Assembly: GCA_008729055.1 (NCBI GenBank)
Contig: SDUX01000001.1
Span: 2,705,206 to 2,769,205, forward strand
Direction: 5' to 3'
Length of the DNA stretch: 64,000 nucleotides
Source of the DNA: Pyropia haitanensis
Lineage: Eukaryota > Rhodophyta > Bangiophyceae > Bangiales > Bangiaceae
The notes beneath the pieces were generated by a model. The model had not been told where the DNA came from, searched no databases, and saw only the letters and a list, made by a program, of their open reading frames with translations. Positions within the stretch are counted from its first letter, which is position 1, and each line of letters starts with the position of its first letter. Shown one piece after another: positions 53,173 through 64,000 of the stretch. The position numbers were made by a program, and so were the translations under genes.

Positions 53173-55600
53173 GCCTCCCACTTGACGACCAGCCGGCAGG
53201 CGGGCGAGGGGAATGACCAGCCAGGGAGGGAAGGGGAGACCGCCAGCGCCGGGGAGGGACGTGGCGGCGGCCAGTGTCGCCGGGGGAGGGGACCGCCGCC
53301 AGTGCCCAGAGCGGGAGGGGGCGGCAGCCCGTGCTGGGGCGCGCGCCGCGGCCGCGCTCCCCCGCGAGCCCCCGCGCACAGCCCGTCCCACGCGCCACCG
53401 CCGCCGACAGGCGCGGCTACCTCGAGCGCGCACCGAGACCCGGCGCGAGCCGCTCGCCCGCCCTCCCCAGCGCAAGCCGCACGCACGTGTCCCCGCCGAT
53501 GCAGCGCAGCTCGGAGAAGAAAAAAACGAGATGGACAGGCGCGTCGGCGGCCCCGCCATGGAGCGGGGATGCCCACCCGTCGCATAGCTTGGGTGGTCTG
53601 CGCCGTCGCCAGACGGGGGGCGAGCGGTGGAAGAGGGAACAGCAGGGGCGGCGGGGTGGAGAGACACAAGGGGCGGGGCGGCGGCGGTTTGGGGAGAGGG
53701 AGGAGGGCCGGCGGCGGCGGTGTGGAAGGGGGAAGGCCAGGACGGCGGTGGTGGTGCGCGGGGACCCTGACGAGGGAGGGGGTCCACCATGGACGGCCCG
53801 GGGCGCACGAGGTCATGGAATACGTTGAATGGGAAATGGGGGGGGAGAGCGTCGGCCGGGCCGCGCATCACGGGGACGGGCGTGGGGGTGGTGCTGGGTG
53901 GGTGGAGGGGGAGCGGCAGCATAGGGGACCCTCACGGGGGAGGGGGCCCCAAGGATGGGGACGGCGCGCGCCGGCTCATTGAATGGGCGGGATGCCAGAA
54001 GACGACCGAGTCGGGGCGGGCAGCAGGGCACCCGCGGCGTACCCAGGGCAAGCAGCCTGGGGTCGAGGGGGGAGGATGCAGGGAGCCGCGCGCCGATGCG
54101 CCCGCGGTCCGTGGGGCACGGCCGCGACGGCGTAAGCCAGATGCGCTCGCCGTCTGCGTGCCGTTCGCTAGCAGAGGCGAACGACGGTGCAAGCGGCCGT
54201 CGGGCACGGCGGACGGCGCGTCGGCGTGGGCCTCCCCTCTGTCGGACGTGCCAATGACGCGCAGCGTGTATAGCGTCCAGAGGTTCAAGGGCGGGACTCA
54301 GGCAGATGGGATCTGGGCACATCCGGTCGAACTTTTTGAGGATGTGGGTGGATCTGTCAGCACGTCCACACGCCCCCTGCTCGCTGTCTCCTTGCTTTCA
54401 AGTATGCGTGTCCAAGCGACAGACTTGCGGTAATTGCAGATAAGAGCCAATGCACATGGCAAGCTCTTGTAGTTGACACGTGAATGGGTCCCTCACGCTT
54501 GTGACGACCGTTGCGGTGGAGCGCAATCGTCCCGCGGCCACCGAGGGAACGCTCTGGTGGCGAGCGGCCATCGAGGGAACGCTCCCGCCTCACGCGTACG
54601 GGGCCCGCGGACAACGGCGCTGGCCACCCCAACCGCCCCGCCGGCGGTGCGTCGGGGGGGACCCCCACGCACGTTCTCTTGTTCGGGGCGGCGGCGCACC
54701 CCAGTGTGGTTGCACAGATGTGGCCAGCGGCACGCGGCGTGGTCGCATGCGCCCCCCCACCCCCCCGCCCCCTGCCCCCCTCCCGCGTCACCACCACCCC
54801 CCACTCTCCACCGCTCTGATGCCTCCCCCTCCCCGCATCGTTTTCTCGCTTGCGGTGGCTTTCCCCCCACCCCCCCCCCCCTGCCGCTGCGGCCTCGCCA
54901 ACCGGTGTCCCCACCGTGGGCGTGCGGGGGAGGATGCGGCGCACGCTGCGACGCCGAGGCGGGCCACCCCCCTGGCACCGCCACTGCCGGCATCGTGGGA
55001 GGGAGGGGAAAAGGGGGAGGCGGAAAGGCGGCACTGGCGGATGGGGCGGGGGGGGGCGCCGCCGGGACGGACGCCGCGGCTGCGGCGACCGCGGCGCGCA
55101 CGCGGGCGGCCGCGCGTCCCCGCCGCCCGCTGCCACTCGGGGGGTGGCGCCGCCGCGGTCGCGGCGGCCGCCTCGCGCACGCGGGCTGGCCGGCCGCGGG
55201 GAGAAGGGGTGGCGGTAGCGGCGGCGCGGCGCTGCCGGTGCCACCGCCGCGGGCACCTGGCGTGCGCAAGCGCGCCGCCGCGGGGGAGGAGGAGGGTGGG
55301 GGGCGCCCGGACGGGGAGGCTCACTCGGGCGGCGCGCTGGACAGGAGGGGGGGAGGGGGGGGGGTGGGGGGGGGGGAAGGGCGCGGACGGCAGGCAGACA
55401 GCACGGGGCGGGGTGTGTGTGCGGCGACGCTGCGGGGGAGGGCGAGGAGGTGGCGGCGCTTGCGTGTCTGTGGTGGGAGGGGGGGGTGGCCACCGCTGCC
55501 TCCACCGCGGCCGCGGTCGGGTGCCTGACGGGGAGGGGGGGGGGGGTGGCGCGGCGGGGCGGCCTTAGTGGAGTAGCTGCAGCGGCGCGGTCGCCGGTTG
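53173..55600. other. GC-rich spacer, no gene recognised
   Basis: Frames on both strands are low-complexity Arg/Pro/Gly/Ala. Long G runs occur around 55345-55380 and 55530-55550, in the region upstream of Root_cap gene B. A similar G-rich stretch precedes gene A. Confidence 0.5.
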
Positions 55601-55606
55601 GGGTCG

Positions 55607-55615
55607 CTTTATGAG
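55607..55615 (+). promoter_or_regulatory. TATA-like element of Root_cap gene B
   Basis: CTTTATGAG in GTCGCTTTATGAGGGTTCG, 205 bases before the ATG at 55812. The surrounding 100 bases match the minus-strand pseudogene promoter (49527-49655) almost base for base, and the core is shared with gene A (25611). Confidence 0.58.
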
Positions 55616-55811
55616 GGTTCGCCCGCTGCGGAGGGAGGAGCGTCTGTCGTATCCGTCGCACCACTCAGCACGCCACGCACACCACTTGCACCACTCACCT
55701 CACGTCTGACGCGCCCTCCTCGTCGTCTCGACTGCCCCACCCTGTTCCTCCTTCCTCTTCCCCTCTTGACGTGACCGCTATTCCCCCTGCCTTCCCTTCC
55801 CCCCCCCAACC

Positions 55812-56750
55812 ATGGCCGTCTCCAAGCTGTTCCTCGCCGCCGCCGCCGCGGCGGTCGCCACCGCCACCGCGTCGGCGGCGGCCGGTGAAGACGTGCACTT
55901 TGCGTCGCGCGGGGCGGGCGGCTCGCACCTCCCCCTGTCGTTCAAGGTGGAGGACCCGTCCGTCACCAACCGGCAGTCCTACTACGCGCCGTACGGGTAC
56001 GGCGCCGGGGACCCCCACTTTTACGGCTTCAACCGCGCCTGGTTTGACTTTGACGGCGCCCGCGACCAGGTGTTCAACCTCCTCTCCGACGCGGCGGTGC
56101 ACGTCAACGCGGCGTTTATCGGCGGGCCCGTGCCGGGCCAGACGTTTATGGGCGAGATTGGCATCCAGGCGGGCGGCGGCGTCGACCGCGTATCGATCGC
56201 GCACTGTGGGTACAGCTGCATCGAGGCGACCGTCAATGGCGAGCCACTGGTCGCGGACGCCGAGACGGTGACCCCGTCGGGCGCGCGGCTGCTGCTGACG
56301 CGCGGGGAGAACGCGACGGTCGAGTTTGAGGACGCGACGTACCGGCTCAAGGTGTCGTCGCCAATCGCGGACACGGTGTGGAAGGGGGGCGCCGAGGACA
56401 CGCCGCACCTGGACGTGGCCGCCGAGCTGCTCGGCTACCCGACCGACCCGCACGGGGTGCTTGGCCAGACCGCCCGCCACCTCACGTCGGCCGCCGTGTC
56501 GCGCACCGCGGTGGACGAGGACAAGGAGGCGGACGCGGCGGCCGCCGACGGCTTTGCCATGGACGGCGTCGACGCCGACTACCGGGTGTCGGGGCTGTTT
56601 GAAACGGACTGCGTGACGAGCCGCTTCGTCGCCCGCTCGGCACGGGAGGTGGCGGCTGTCCGCGCGGCGGCCGCGCGCGGCGGCCGCAAGCTGCTGGCGG
56701 TGGCGGAGCGCGGCCGCAAGGCGATTGCGACGGCGGGGGTGCACATGTAG
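55812..56750 (+). CDS. secreted Root_cap/VWD-like protein B
   Basis: A 312-residue paralogue of the 25834 protein, the same length and nearly identical throughout. Signal peptide at 1-23; Root_cap core GDPHFYGF...WFDFDGARDQ...TFMGEIGIQAGG; two cysteines near 132-136; C-terminal RGGRKLLAVAERGRKAIATAGVHM. Differences are mostly conservative (N to D in the core, QVA to EIG, NED to DED). The ATG follows a C/T-rich leader, as in gene A. Both full copies are on the plus strand 30 kb apart with the degenerate third copy reversed between them, so this is a dispersed small family from local duplication. Expected location is extracellular; biochemical role unknown. Confidence 0.8.
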   Translation: MAVSKLFLAAAAAAVATATASAAAGEDVHFASRGAGGSHLPLSFKVEDPSVTNRQSYYAPYGYGAGDPHFYGFNRAWFDFDGARDQVFNLLSDAAVHVNAAFIGGPVPGQTFMGEIGIQAGGGVDRVSIAHCGYSCIEATVNGEPLVADAETVTPSGARLLLTRGENATVEFEDATYRLKVSSPIADTVWKGGAEDTPHLDVAAELLGYPTDPHGVLGQTARHLTSAAVSRTAVDEDKEADAAAADGFAMDGVDADYRVSGLFETDCVTSRFVARSAREVAAVRAAAARGGRKLLAVAERGRKAIATAGVHM

Positions 56751-58176
56751 AGTGTCCACCGATGGGTGAACGGACAGGGGGGGGATGGGGTTTGGAGGGG
56801 GAGGGGGCAGCTGAGGGGAAAGTGGATGGGGGGTAGGGAAATCCCTTCCCGCAGCAAGCGGGCGTGGACGTGTAGTTTGTTTTGTTTCCGCGCGCGCGTG
56901 GGAAGTGGGGTGCGGCGCCGCAGGTGGCGCGGCGGGATGCGGCGCGCCGTCGATGCGGCTGCGGCGCACATGGGCCCGCACCTCGCATTGTAAGTGTACA
57001 TAGGCACAAGGCACGGCCTCGGCAAACCATAGCAAAAGAGCCCTGCCGACATAACATGGTGTGCTGGGGGGGGGGAGGACGCAGGCAGAAACAGGGCATT
57101 GCACCGACAGCGTCACGCCCTTGGTATCCTCCCAGCATCTGCCCCTTGGCGCAGCACACTGTCGACTCGCCGTCGCTGCCGCAGCAGCGGCCCCGGCGTG
57201 GCCTCGGCAGCAGTTACTTTCGCACGTCTGCCGCATTCGTGCTCAGGACCAGCAAGCTGACCCAAGCAAGGCTCCGCCAGGGGCATCGTGCCGTCTCGCG
57301 CCCATTCCCCGACCCAACGACCCCCGCCGCCACCGGCGCCGCCAAACGTAGCCGGACAGTCACCGCCGCGTGCGCGGGGGCGCCTCTACGAATGGAGGAA
57401 TGCCGTCGCGGTGTCCGTCCACCCGCCAAACGGGGCAGGTGTGGCGGCGGCAGCGACGTCTGCGGTAGCGGCGGCGTGGGCGGCGGGCCCGTGGCGCACC
57501 ACAAGAACAACGTCGACACGCCTCATCCCGCGGCGGCGCGGGACTACGTGGCCGCCCTCCGTCGCCAGCATGGACCACTGCGATGGTCGCAAGCGCCGTC
57601 CCGAGCACCCCTGCCCTTCCCGGCGGTCGTGATGGGCAACCACACCACGGTCTTGCCTGCGGCCCCGCCGCGCCCTCTGGCAGCGCGTTGGCGCCACTGA
57701 CTGGCGCCTCATGGATGCGGCGGTGTCCGTGGCCGCCCACGGCGTGGGGAACACCTGCGCGGCCGCGGGGCGGACGGGGCGAGGAGCGTCGCACTGGCGA
57801 AGAAGGAGCTGGGGGGGAAGGGGTGCCCACGCCGGGGCTGACCAGACGACCCCACGTTGGACTTGTCTGCAACTGCCGCCCCAGGGACGCACGTGGCGGG
57901 CCGATTTGAGGTGTCTTGACGTGGCGAACGGCCGACCCAACGGGGTGCAGGTGGCATTTCGGCGGCAGCTGGCCGCCGTGCCGGCAACGCTGCGGGGGCG
58001 GGTGGACTGCTGAGCGTTGGCTTGGCTAGCAAAATCCCCACCGTCGGGAGAGAAGAGAGATGGCACAGCGAGATGACCGTGCAGACGGGAACAGGGAAAC
58101 CGCCACGACCACTGTCCACACCAGAGACGGACAGGGTGTCCAATTTTACGCGCAGTTTGCTCGCAAGGCACGCCGG
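56751..58176. other. no gene recognised
   Basis: Spacer between Root_cap gene B and the 3' end of NAA10. Several frames on both strands, none with a domain. No poly(A) signal for gene B was found with confidence. Confidence 0.5.
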
Positions 58177-58941
58177 TCAAAGTGCTGGTCCCGTCAAACG
58201 CTTGCTGCCGCCTCCGCCGTCGCCCAGACTCTCTGCGGCTTCCACAAACTTTTTCCGCATGTCAAACGCGTCCTCGGCGTCGGCGTAGTACTTCGCCTCA
58301 ATGTCGTGGATCTTGTAGCCGAGGCTCTCCACGTACAGGTGCTTGGCAGCAGCGTTGCTCTTGCGCACGTGCAGGCTGACGTAGCCGGCGCGGAAGCTCT
58401 CCCGCATCGCAAAATGAGCGGCCGTCATGAGCCGGTCCGCGATGCCGAGCTTCCGGTGCGACCGCAGCACGGCAAGGGAGGTGATGTGGCCGTGAATGTC
58501 AGCGGGGTTGTCCTCCTCCTCCATCTTGGCCAAGACGTAGCCGACAATTTTCGGAGGCGTCGTTGCCGAGTCCTCTGCCACGTACATCAGCTGCGGCCAA
58601 GAGAGGATGTGGTAGAAGTAGTACTTCATCTGGTAGTTCTCAGGTAGGCACGAGAGGTTACATGACTGGATGGCCAGCAGGTCCTCTGGCTGGGGAACGC
58701 ATACAGCAGAGCGCGGTCATTCAACAAGAAAACAGTGCAGCGCATGCGTCGAAGAAACCAATGACAGCGTGTTTCATGTCAGAAGAAGCCCCTGTACAAC
58801 ACCCTGACGAAGAGCGTGACACAACAATCAGGATATCCGAGTGAGAAGCGCAGGATGTTTGTGAACGGGAACTGCAACAGCACGCAAGCCAAAGCAACGA
58901 GAGGAGAACGACCGTACCTTGGCTCGCCGAATATTGACCAT
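58177..58941 (-). CDS. NAA10: NatA catalytic subunit, N-alpha-acetyltransferase 10
   Basis: NatA acetylates the N-termini of nascent proteins starting Ala, Ser, Thr, Gly, Val or Cys, working with the ribosome-bound NAA15 subunit. Two exons: 58941-58918 encodes MVNIRRAK and 58689-58177 begins [12 protein letters not shown], joined in phase 0 across a 228-base intron (GTACGG...CCCCAG). The 178-residue product shows the NAA10 signatures: [13 protein letters not shown] (23-35), [26 protein letters not shown], the acetyl-CoA loop RSHRKLGIA (84-92), [10 protein letters not shown] and KYYAD(A/G)EDA. The tail after the GNAT fold is short compared with animals. It is divergently arranged with the YIP1 gene about 730 bases away. 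Confidence 0.96.
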
Positions 58942-59672
58942 TGTCACAGCCCAAAGACAAGCACAGAGGTTGGTGATGGTACAGCACCCAGACCGCTGCA
59001 GCCCAGCCCGCCTCGGCACGTGCGGCTCAGCGGACGGGGTAGCACGTGAGCGTGACGACGACTGCGGCACGACACAGCCTGTCTCCGCACCTGGCGTCGA
59101 TGGTTCAAGTCTCCGGTTGACTTACGTGTTCAGCAAAAAGACCTCCTAATTAATCCTCGATAATGATGACATTGAATTGTTACTCTGCATTTCTACTGAC
59201 TACAGTACACAGTCCGTCTGAGAGTACGGACACTGTGTCAGCTCGAGCATGCACCGTCTACAGTACCGGCTCGACTTGGTGTGGTTCTCGTTCGCAAGCC
59301 GGGCTCTCCTGTTCACCGCCCGGCCCCTCTGTTCGACGCTGTCTTCTTGGGTTCCTGTACACAGCGCTGTTCTGTGCAGCTCAGCATCATGTCTGCCAAC
59401 ATCGTCTTTCCCCAGCAGCCTGTACGTGCCTGCCCGCTTGTGAGCGACAGGTCGAGACTGCTCAACCGTCATACGCGCTCCTGCGGTCTAGTGTAGGGCT
59501 GCCCGCCTGCTAGCGTTCTGCCTCATGTGCCTCAGCTAACGACTGTGCCTGACCAGGTTAGTATTATCCGTTTGCTTTTGGTGTCTGCCGCCTTCTCTGT
59601 CCATGGTTGGGTACACTTGCCTGTGTTCTCTGGTTTCCTTCCTTTTGTCTGGCGTAGACTGGCGGAGGATTC
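58942..59672. other. divergent intergenic region, NAA10/YIP1
   Basis: Lower GC than most of the window, separating two divergently transcribed housekeeping genes and therefore likely to hold both promoters. I could not single out a TATA box or initiator. Confidence 0.5.
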
Positions 59673-61134
59673 ATGCAAAGCGGGAACGGAGGTGGTGGCG
59701 GCGGCGGAGGCGGGAACAGCTTTTATCAAACCAGTTTCGGCCAGCTTGGCGGTGTACGTTGCTGCGGTTCTTCGCATCGGGTCTGAATGGCCGTGTGGGG
59801 TGGTGATGGGGATATTCCGTTAGCATGGAGGCTGGTGGAGGGGTGGACTTGCTTGGACGTCTGGAGGAGCCTGCCATTGTGGCAATCTGAGGGCCTTTTC
59901 TCTCCCGTTGCGCGTCGACTCGCACGATTGACTGACAGGTAAGACGTTGTGGTGATCACCGTTGTCCCTGTTGCTTGTGTTGGGTGTCTGTGCGTTGGTG
60001 CACTTTCTCACCTCAGGTGCCGGACTACTACATGCCCGCCGCTCCTGCACCACCTGCAGATGACTTTGATAACGAGCCACCCTTATTGGAAGGTACGTTG
60101 GCTCTATGTGACACCTAGTATCCCAGTTGACTTCTCCTGGTGTATTCCTTCGTACCGCCGTCTCTGTGTGGCGAGCTCGGTCTCGAGAGTCTCGGCGGGA
60201 TGTGTGTTCTCTGGGCTACGGTCAGCAACTAACCGCATCATGTACTTGATGTTGTATTTCGTTGCGACGGTACGTATCGGTATGCGCAGAGCTGGGCATC
60301 AACGTGGACCACATCGTCACGAAAGCCAAGCTGGTGATGAACCCGTTCGCCTCCATTGCACCGACGTTTGCGGAAGAGGCCGACATGAGCGGGCCCGTCG
60401 CGTTTTGCTTGGCACTCGGCTTCTTCCTGTCGCTCTCTGGGAAGTTCCAGTTTGGCGTCATCTACGGTCAGGCCATCACCGGCTGCGTATCGATTTACGT
60501 CGTGCTGAACCTCATGTCGGAGGGCGGCATCGACTTGTATCGATGCACATCGGTGGTGGGCTACGCGCTGCTCCCCATGGTCGTACTCTCCATCTCCATG
60601 CTCGTGCTGCCTGTCAAGTACGTTGAAGCTGGTGTGTGTCTTGGTCGGTTCTTGTATGAACATGGTGCCGTGTTTGTTCCTTGGTCGTGGCGGTGTGGGT
60701 TCCCGTTTTCTGACGAGGAAGCGCGGCTTGGTTGTTGCTTCTTTTGTCGCTTGATGCTGGGTACGCAGGAAGATATTGTTTCTGGGCTACCTTGTGGGTG
60801 CCTTGGCCATTACGTGGTCCACGGCGACGGCCACCAAGATTTTTGTGGCCGTTCTGTCGATGCAGGTATGTGTTGCTATTTTTTGTGTCGTGGTTTAGCG
60901 CGTTACCTTTGTCTCGTTGGTGGGATGCAGGCTGTGGAGTGCTCTGTCATGGTGCTCGTCCAGACCTCTGACTCGCATCCTGGACTTGTCTGTTGCTGAG
61001 TGGTCCTGGTCGGTCTCGTTTCGTTGCTGGGTTTGCTGTCGGATGGTCCGTGAGCGGCGTAGGAACAAATGTGGCTCGTGGCGTACCCGCTGGCGCTGCT
61101 CTACACTTCTTTTGCTTTAATCACTATCTTTTGA
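59673..61134 (+). CDS. YIPF5: YIP1-family Golgi/ER membrane protein, five exons
   Basis: Exons 59673-59753, 60017-60092, 60290-60617, 60769-60865 and 61063-61134 give 217 residues; intron ends are GT...AG and phases match throughout. YIP1/YIPF5 proteins bind Rab GTPases and act in ER-to-Golgi COPII transport. Diagnostic parts: FYQTSFG in exon 1; DNEPPLLE joined to ELGIN across intron 2; a loop with KAKLVMNPF; DMSGP before span 1; FGVIYGQ; GYALLPM; KIFVAVLSMQ joined to EQMWLVAYPLALLY at the last junction; five membrane spans in all. The proline-rich N-terminus is shorter than in animals and a further small exon between 59754 and 60016 cannot be excluded. Three of four donors read GTACGT. Confidence 0.93.
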
Positions 61135-61447
61135 GACGACCATGTACCCCATTATCTGCTCGTCCTCGAGGTGTGTACAGAGAGAACGCGTCAAAGTTTT
61201 TTTTTTTTTATCCCTGGTGTATTCGCCGTGGCGAGCGGACGGCGCGCGTCGAGTGCCATTGCGTGTGTGCAGGCTTGCGAGTATCGGCTTTTGAATTCCG
61301 GTGCACCACCTTGATCCGCTGACAGCCCGCGGTGCTCCTCAGGCCAACAAGATCTGGGACTTCGGCGTGTTCAGCGCACGGCGCATCGCATCGACGCGGC
61401 GGCAACGCGCAGACCCCGCGTCGGCCGCTCGGGCGGCGGTATCTACC

Positions 61448-63355
61448 ATGGCCCTCCGGCAGCGGCGGCGGACGCGCCCGCCGGGCCCCCCGCCGCGGCT
61501 GTCCCCCGCGTCGGCCACCAAGGCGTCCCCACCTCCCCGGCGCTCCCGGCTGGGCGCCGCCACCCGCCGCTTCGTGGGCGCCTCCTTCTCCCGCTACCGC
61601 GACGCGCGGCTGCCCGGGTGGACGCCCAACCCCGCGACCGCCTTCCTCGCTCTGGCGGTCTTTCACCTTGCGGGTGCGCTCGTGTCACCCTTCCCCGCCG
61701 ACTGTGACGAGACGATGAACTACTGGGAGCCCCTGCACTACCTTGTCCACGGCTCCGGCCTGCGCACGTGGGAGCACGCGCCGGCGTTTGCGCTGCGCAG
61801 CTACTCCTTCCTCTATCCGGCGGCGGTGGTGGCGCGCCTTGCCGCGGCGGGGGGGTCGGACAAGCGCCACGCGCTGACGGTGGTCAAGGGGGCGCTCGGC
61901 TTGGCCGCCGCCGCCGCGGAGACGCTCCTCTACGACTCGACGGTGTGGCGGTTTGGCAAGCCCACCGCCCGCCTGTGCCTGGCGTTTCTCGTTACCTCCC
62001 CAGGCCTGTTCCGTGCCGGAGCGGAGCTGCTGCCCAGCTCGTTTGCGATGATTGTCACCACCGCGGCGATGGGGTGGTGGATGGTGGGCGAGTTTGGGCT
62101 GGCCATTGTGGGTGTCGCGGTGGCGGCGGTGGTGGGCTGGCCGTTTGCGGCCGCCCTCGGCATTCCGCTGGCCGTCCACGCCAGCTACCGACGGGGGGTG
62201 CTGTTTGTCGCCCGCGTGGCGGTCACGGCAGGCGCGGCGCTTACCGTGCCGCTGGTGGCGGTGGAGAGCCTGCACTATGGGCGGCTGGTCATCCCGCCCC
62301 TGAACCTGCTTCTCTACAACGTGATCAACGGGGAGGGGGGGCCCAACGTGTTTGGCGTTGCGCCGTGGACGTACTACGCGTCGAGCCTGGTGCTGAACGG
62401 GACGGTCGCGGCGGCGTGTGTGGCGGTCGGCGTGCTCCTGTGGCACATTCAAGGCTACGTGACGCCCGTGTGGCCGCGCATGTCTGACATGCTGACGCGG
62501 GTGATCTTCCTCTCCCCGCTGTGGGTGTGGCTCGGTGTGTTCTGGCCACAGCCCCACAAGGAGGAGCGATTCCTCGCGCCCATCTACCCGCTGTTGGCGC
62601 TGTCAGGGGCGGTTTCGCTGAGGGACTGGCAGTCTCTCCTCTTCCGCCCCCGGGCACCCGTCGCTCCGCCCGCCTCGGGGACGTCTGCGCCGGTGGGTCG
62701 GCCCAGCGGGCTCTCGTTTGGCACCATCCTCAGCGCCCTCCTCTCTCTGGCCGCCGTCGCCCTGTCCGCCGTCTTGTTTGGGTCGCGGGAGGTGGCGCTC
62801 CACCGAGGCTACACTGGCCACCACGCGGTCTACGAGTCGTTTACCCGCACGGAGCTGCAGGCAGACGGGTCGCCGAGGCACTCGTCCTTTGTGCCCAACA
62901 GTAGCCACCCGCTGAACCTGTGCGTTGCGACTCAGTGGCACCGATTCCCGTCGCACTGGTTTCTCCCCGCCACCTCCCGCCTGCGCTTCCTCCGTCCCCC
63001 GGTTGGTTCCCCCGCCATGCCCCTCTACTACGCCCCCCCGGTGCCGTCGGTGCGGGCGGGCACCGCCGCCGCCGCGCCTGCCGCTGTGAATGGCCGCAAC
63101 GAGGGCGTGGACGACCAGTGGTGGGACGACTTGGCGGCGTGCCACTACTTCGTCACGAACGCCGCGGAGGACCTGTCGACGGAGGTGCCCGTCGACGAGG
63201 CGGACCGGATGGTGGTGGCGTCTGAACGGGTCATGGACGCGGTGCGGAGTCCCAGCCCGTGGCGCGCGTTTTGGACCCCCGACCACGACAAGCACATTGT
63301 GTGGACAGAGGCGCGGGTGGTGCGGAACCTGGGGGCCTTGCCGCTAGAGAGGTGA
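61448..63355 (+). CDS. ALG9: ALG9-type alpha-1,2-mannosyltransferase
   Basis: ALG9 adds the seventh and ninth mannoses to the dolichol-linked N-glycan precursor in the ER lumen, using Dol-P-Man. The 635-residue GT22/GT-C protein is intronless here. After a basic cytosolic N-terminus (1-60) come a first span (about 63-82) and the luminal signature DCDETMNYWEPLHYL (85-99) with TWEHAP and ALRSY. Multiple membrane spans follow, then the family motif HKEERF (370-375) before PIYPLLAL. The C-terminal luminal part contains HAVYESF, SSFVPNS and CHYFVTN. The ATG at 61448 is chosen because upstream in-frame codons are non-ATG. It lies 314 bases after the YIP1 stop on the same strand. Confidence 0.95.
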   Translation: MALRQRRRTRPPGPPPRLSPASATKASPPPRRSRLGAATRRFVGASFSRYRDARLPGWTPNPATAFLALAVFHLAGALVSPFPADCDETMNYWEPLHYLVHGSGLRTWEHAPAFALRSYSFLYPAAVVARLAAAGGSDKRHALTVVKGALGLAAAAAETLLYDSTVWRFGKPTARLCLAFLVTSPGLFRAGAELLPSSFAMIVTTAAMGWWMVGEFGLAIVGVAVAAVVGWPFAAALGIPLAVHASYRRGVLFVARVAVTAGAALTVPLVAVESLHYGRLVIPPLNLLLYNVINGEGGPNVFGVAPWTYYASSLVLNGTVAAACVAVGVLLWHIQGYVTPVWPRMSDMLTRVIFLSPLWVWLGVFWPQPHKEERFLAPIYPLLALSGAVSLRDWQSLLFRPRAPVAPPASGTSAPVGRPSGLSFGTILSALLSLAAVALSAVLFGSREVALHRGYTGHHAVYESFTRTELQADGSPRHSSFVPNSSHPLNLCVATQWHRFPSHWFLPATSRLRFLRPPVGSPAMPLYYAPPVPSVRAGTAAAAPAAVNGRNEGVDDQWWDDLAACHYFVTNAAEDLSTEVPVDEADRMVVASERVMDAVRSPSPWRAFWTPDHDKHIVWTEARVVRNLGALPLER

Positions 63356-64000
63356 GGGAAGTGGAGCACGCGCGGCGCTTTGACAAATGCTGGCAAGCTT
63401 TCTCGTGGGAGCAGGGAGGAGGGATGCGGAGGGGCTGAGCGGAAAGGATGACCGTGCGCGTCGTCACAGGGATGTCCTCCGGTTGCCGACCGTGCATCCG
63501 GTGCCCGTTCTGTGTCGCCTGCTGCCGCCGGCGTTGCACCACCACGAATCGCCGGCATGGCACTATCATGGTCAGCTGCCGGGCCGCCCCACGGCCAGCA
63601 GACGTGCCGCCAGTACCGCCAGTGCTGGCGGCGGCCGCTGCAGCGGCCGCCGCCGCGTCACGCCCGCCCGCAGCGTGTCGGCGCAGCGCGCCGACAGTGG
63701 TACCGTGCATGGCCGCAGGGGCGGGCGTGCGTGCGCGCACGCGGACCGCCGGCACGTGGCGACGGTACTGCGGGCCGCCGGCGAGCGGCGGCGCTGCACA
63801 CCGGCGCAGCCGCGGGCCGCCGGCACACGTCGGCACTGGACACCGGCGTAGCCGCGGGCCGCCGGCACGCGCCGGCGCTGCCCGCTGGCGCAGCCCCGTT
63901 CACGGCGGTTTTCCATGCGTGGCCAGGGGTGCAGGCGGGCGGGCGGGCGGGCGGGCGCGCGGGCGCGCGGGTGGGCAGCGGAGGCGGAGCCGCCGCTACC
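63356..64000. other. 3' flank of ALG9, GC-rich end of window
   Basis: No gene recognised. The right half is made of CGGCGC-type sequence with a 42-bp tandem repeat and ends in GGGC repeats (63932-63960). Confidence 0.5.
63758..63890. repeat. 42-bp tandem repeat, about three copies
   Basis: The marker ACCGGCG(C/T)AGCCGCGGGCC recurs at 63800 and 63842, with partial units on either side. On the minus strand it would encode 14-residue RRVPAARG repeats, but no gene is supported. Confidence 0.75.

Overview
This looks like a nuclear contig from a GC-rich eukaryote, most plausibly a bangiophyte red alga of the Porphyra/Pyropia type. The evidence is intron-containing conserved eukaryotic genes (NAA10, a YIP1-family protein, ALG9), a eukaryotic tRNA-Gly, nucleus-encoded organelle proteins with long N-terminal extensions (mitochondrial bL36, a DUF3110 plastid/cyanobacterial-type protein), Ty3/gypsy chromoviruses and very GC-rich intergenic DNA. 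The organism assignment is inference.

Left part (about 0.8-18 kb): a nest of one chromovirus family. Element 1 (800-3220) is a pol remnant with two frameshifts and no 5' end. It runs into an LTR (3221-4079) that is also the 5' LTR of element 2 (3221-17960). Element 2 carries a frameshift in pol, and its integrase is split by element 3 (8769-16138), a complete copy in opposite orientation flanked by the 5-bp duplication GTACG. Element 3 has two LTRs that differ, by eye, only in one G-run. It has intact zinc-finger, gag and pol reading frames, so it is the youngest copy and the only one that could be active. The family is organised as LTR - C2H2 zinc-finger ORF - gag - (-1 slippery CCCAAAA) - protease/RT/RNase H/integrase/chromodomain - polypurine tract - LTR.

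Next to it (17961-21435, minus) lies a broken, apparently spliced coding region with an RRM-like exon and a two-finger zinc domain, cut off by the LTR of element 2. It may be an older non-LTR element or host gene. From 21.8 to 25.6 kb I see only a tRNA-Gly(CCC).

Middle and right (25.6-64 kb): dispersed single genes in long, low-complexity GC-rich spacers. They are two full-length paralogues of a secreted Root_cap/VWD-like protein (25834 and 55812) and a third, promoter-bearing but internally deleted copy (49011-49655, minus); a secreted Cys-rich protein with a Kazal-like module (32190); mitochondrial bL36 (35774); a possible membrane protein (36967, minus); a DUF3110 protein (39074-40462, minus); a bZIP factor with Gly-rich repeats (about 43.4-46.9 kb); a nonautonomous DNA transposon with 30-bp terminal inverted repeats (50147-51648); and a secreted Gly/Trp/Tyr-rich protein (52569, minus).

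The right end is a housekeeping cluster: NAA10 (minus), a five-exon YIP1-family gene (plus) and ALG9 (plus). The last two act in ER/Golgi trafficking and N-glycosylation. Several introns reconstructed here share the 5' splice sequence GTACGT. Because the DNA is so GC-rich, long open frames occur on both strands everywhere. I called genes only where a protein family, a convincing signal-peptide architecture or a splice structure supports them.
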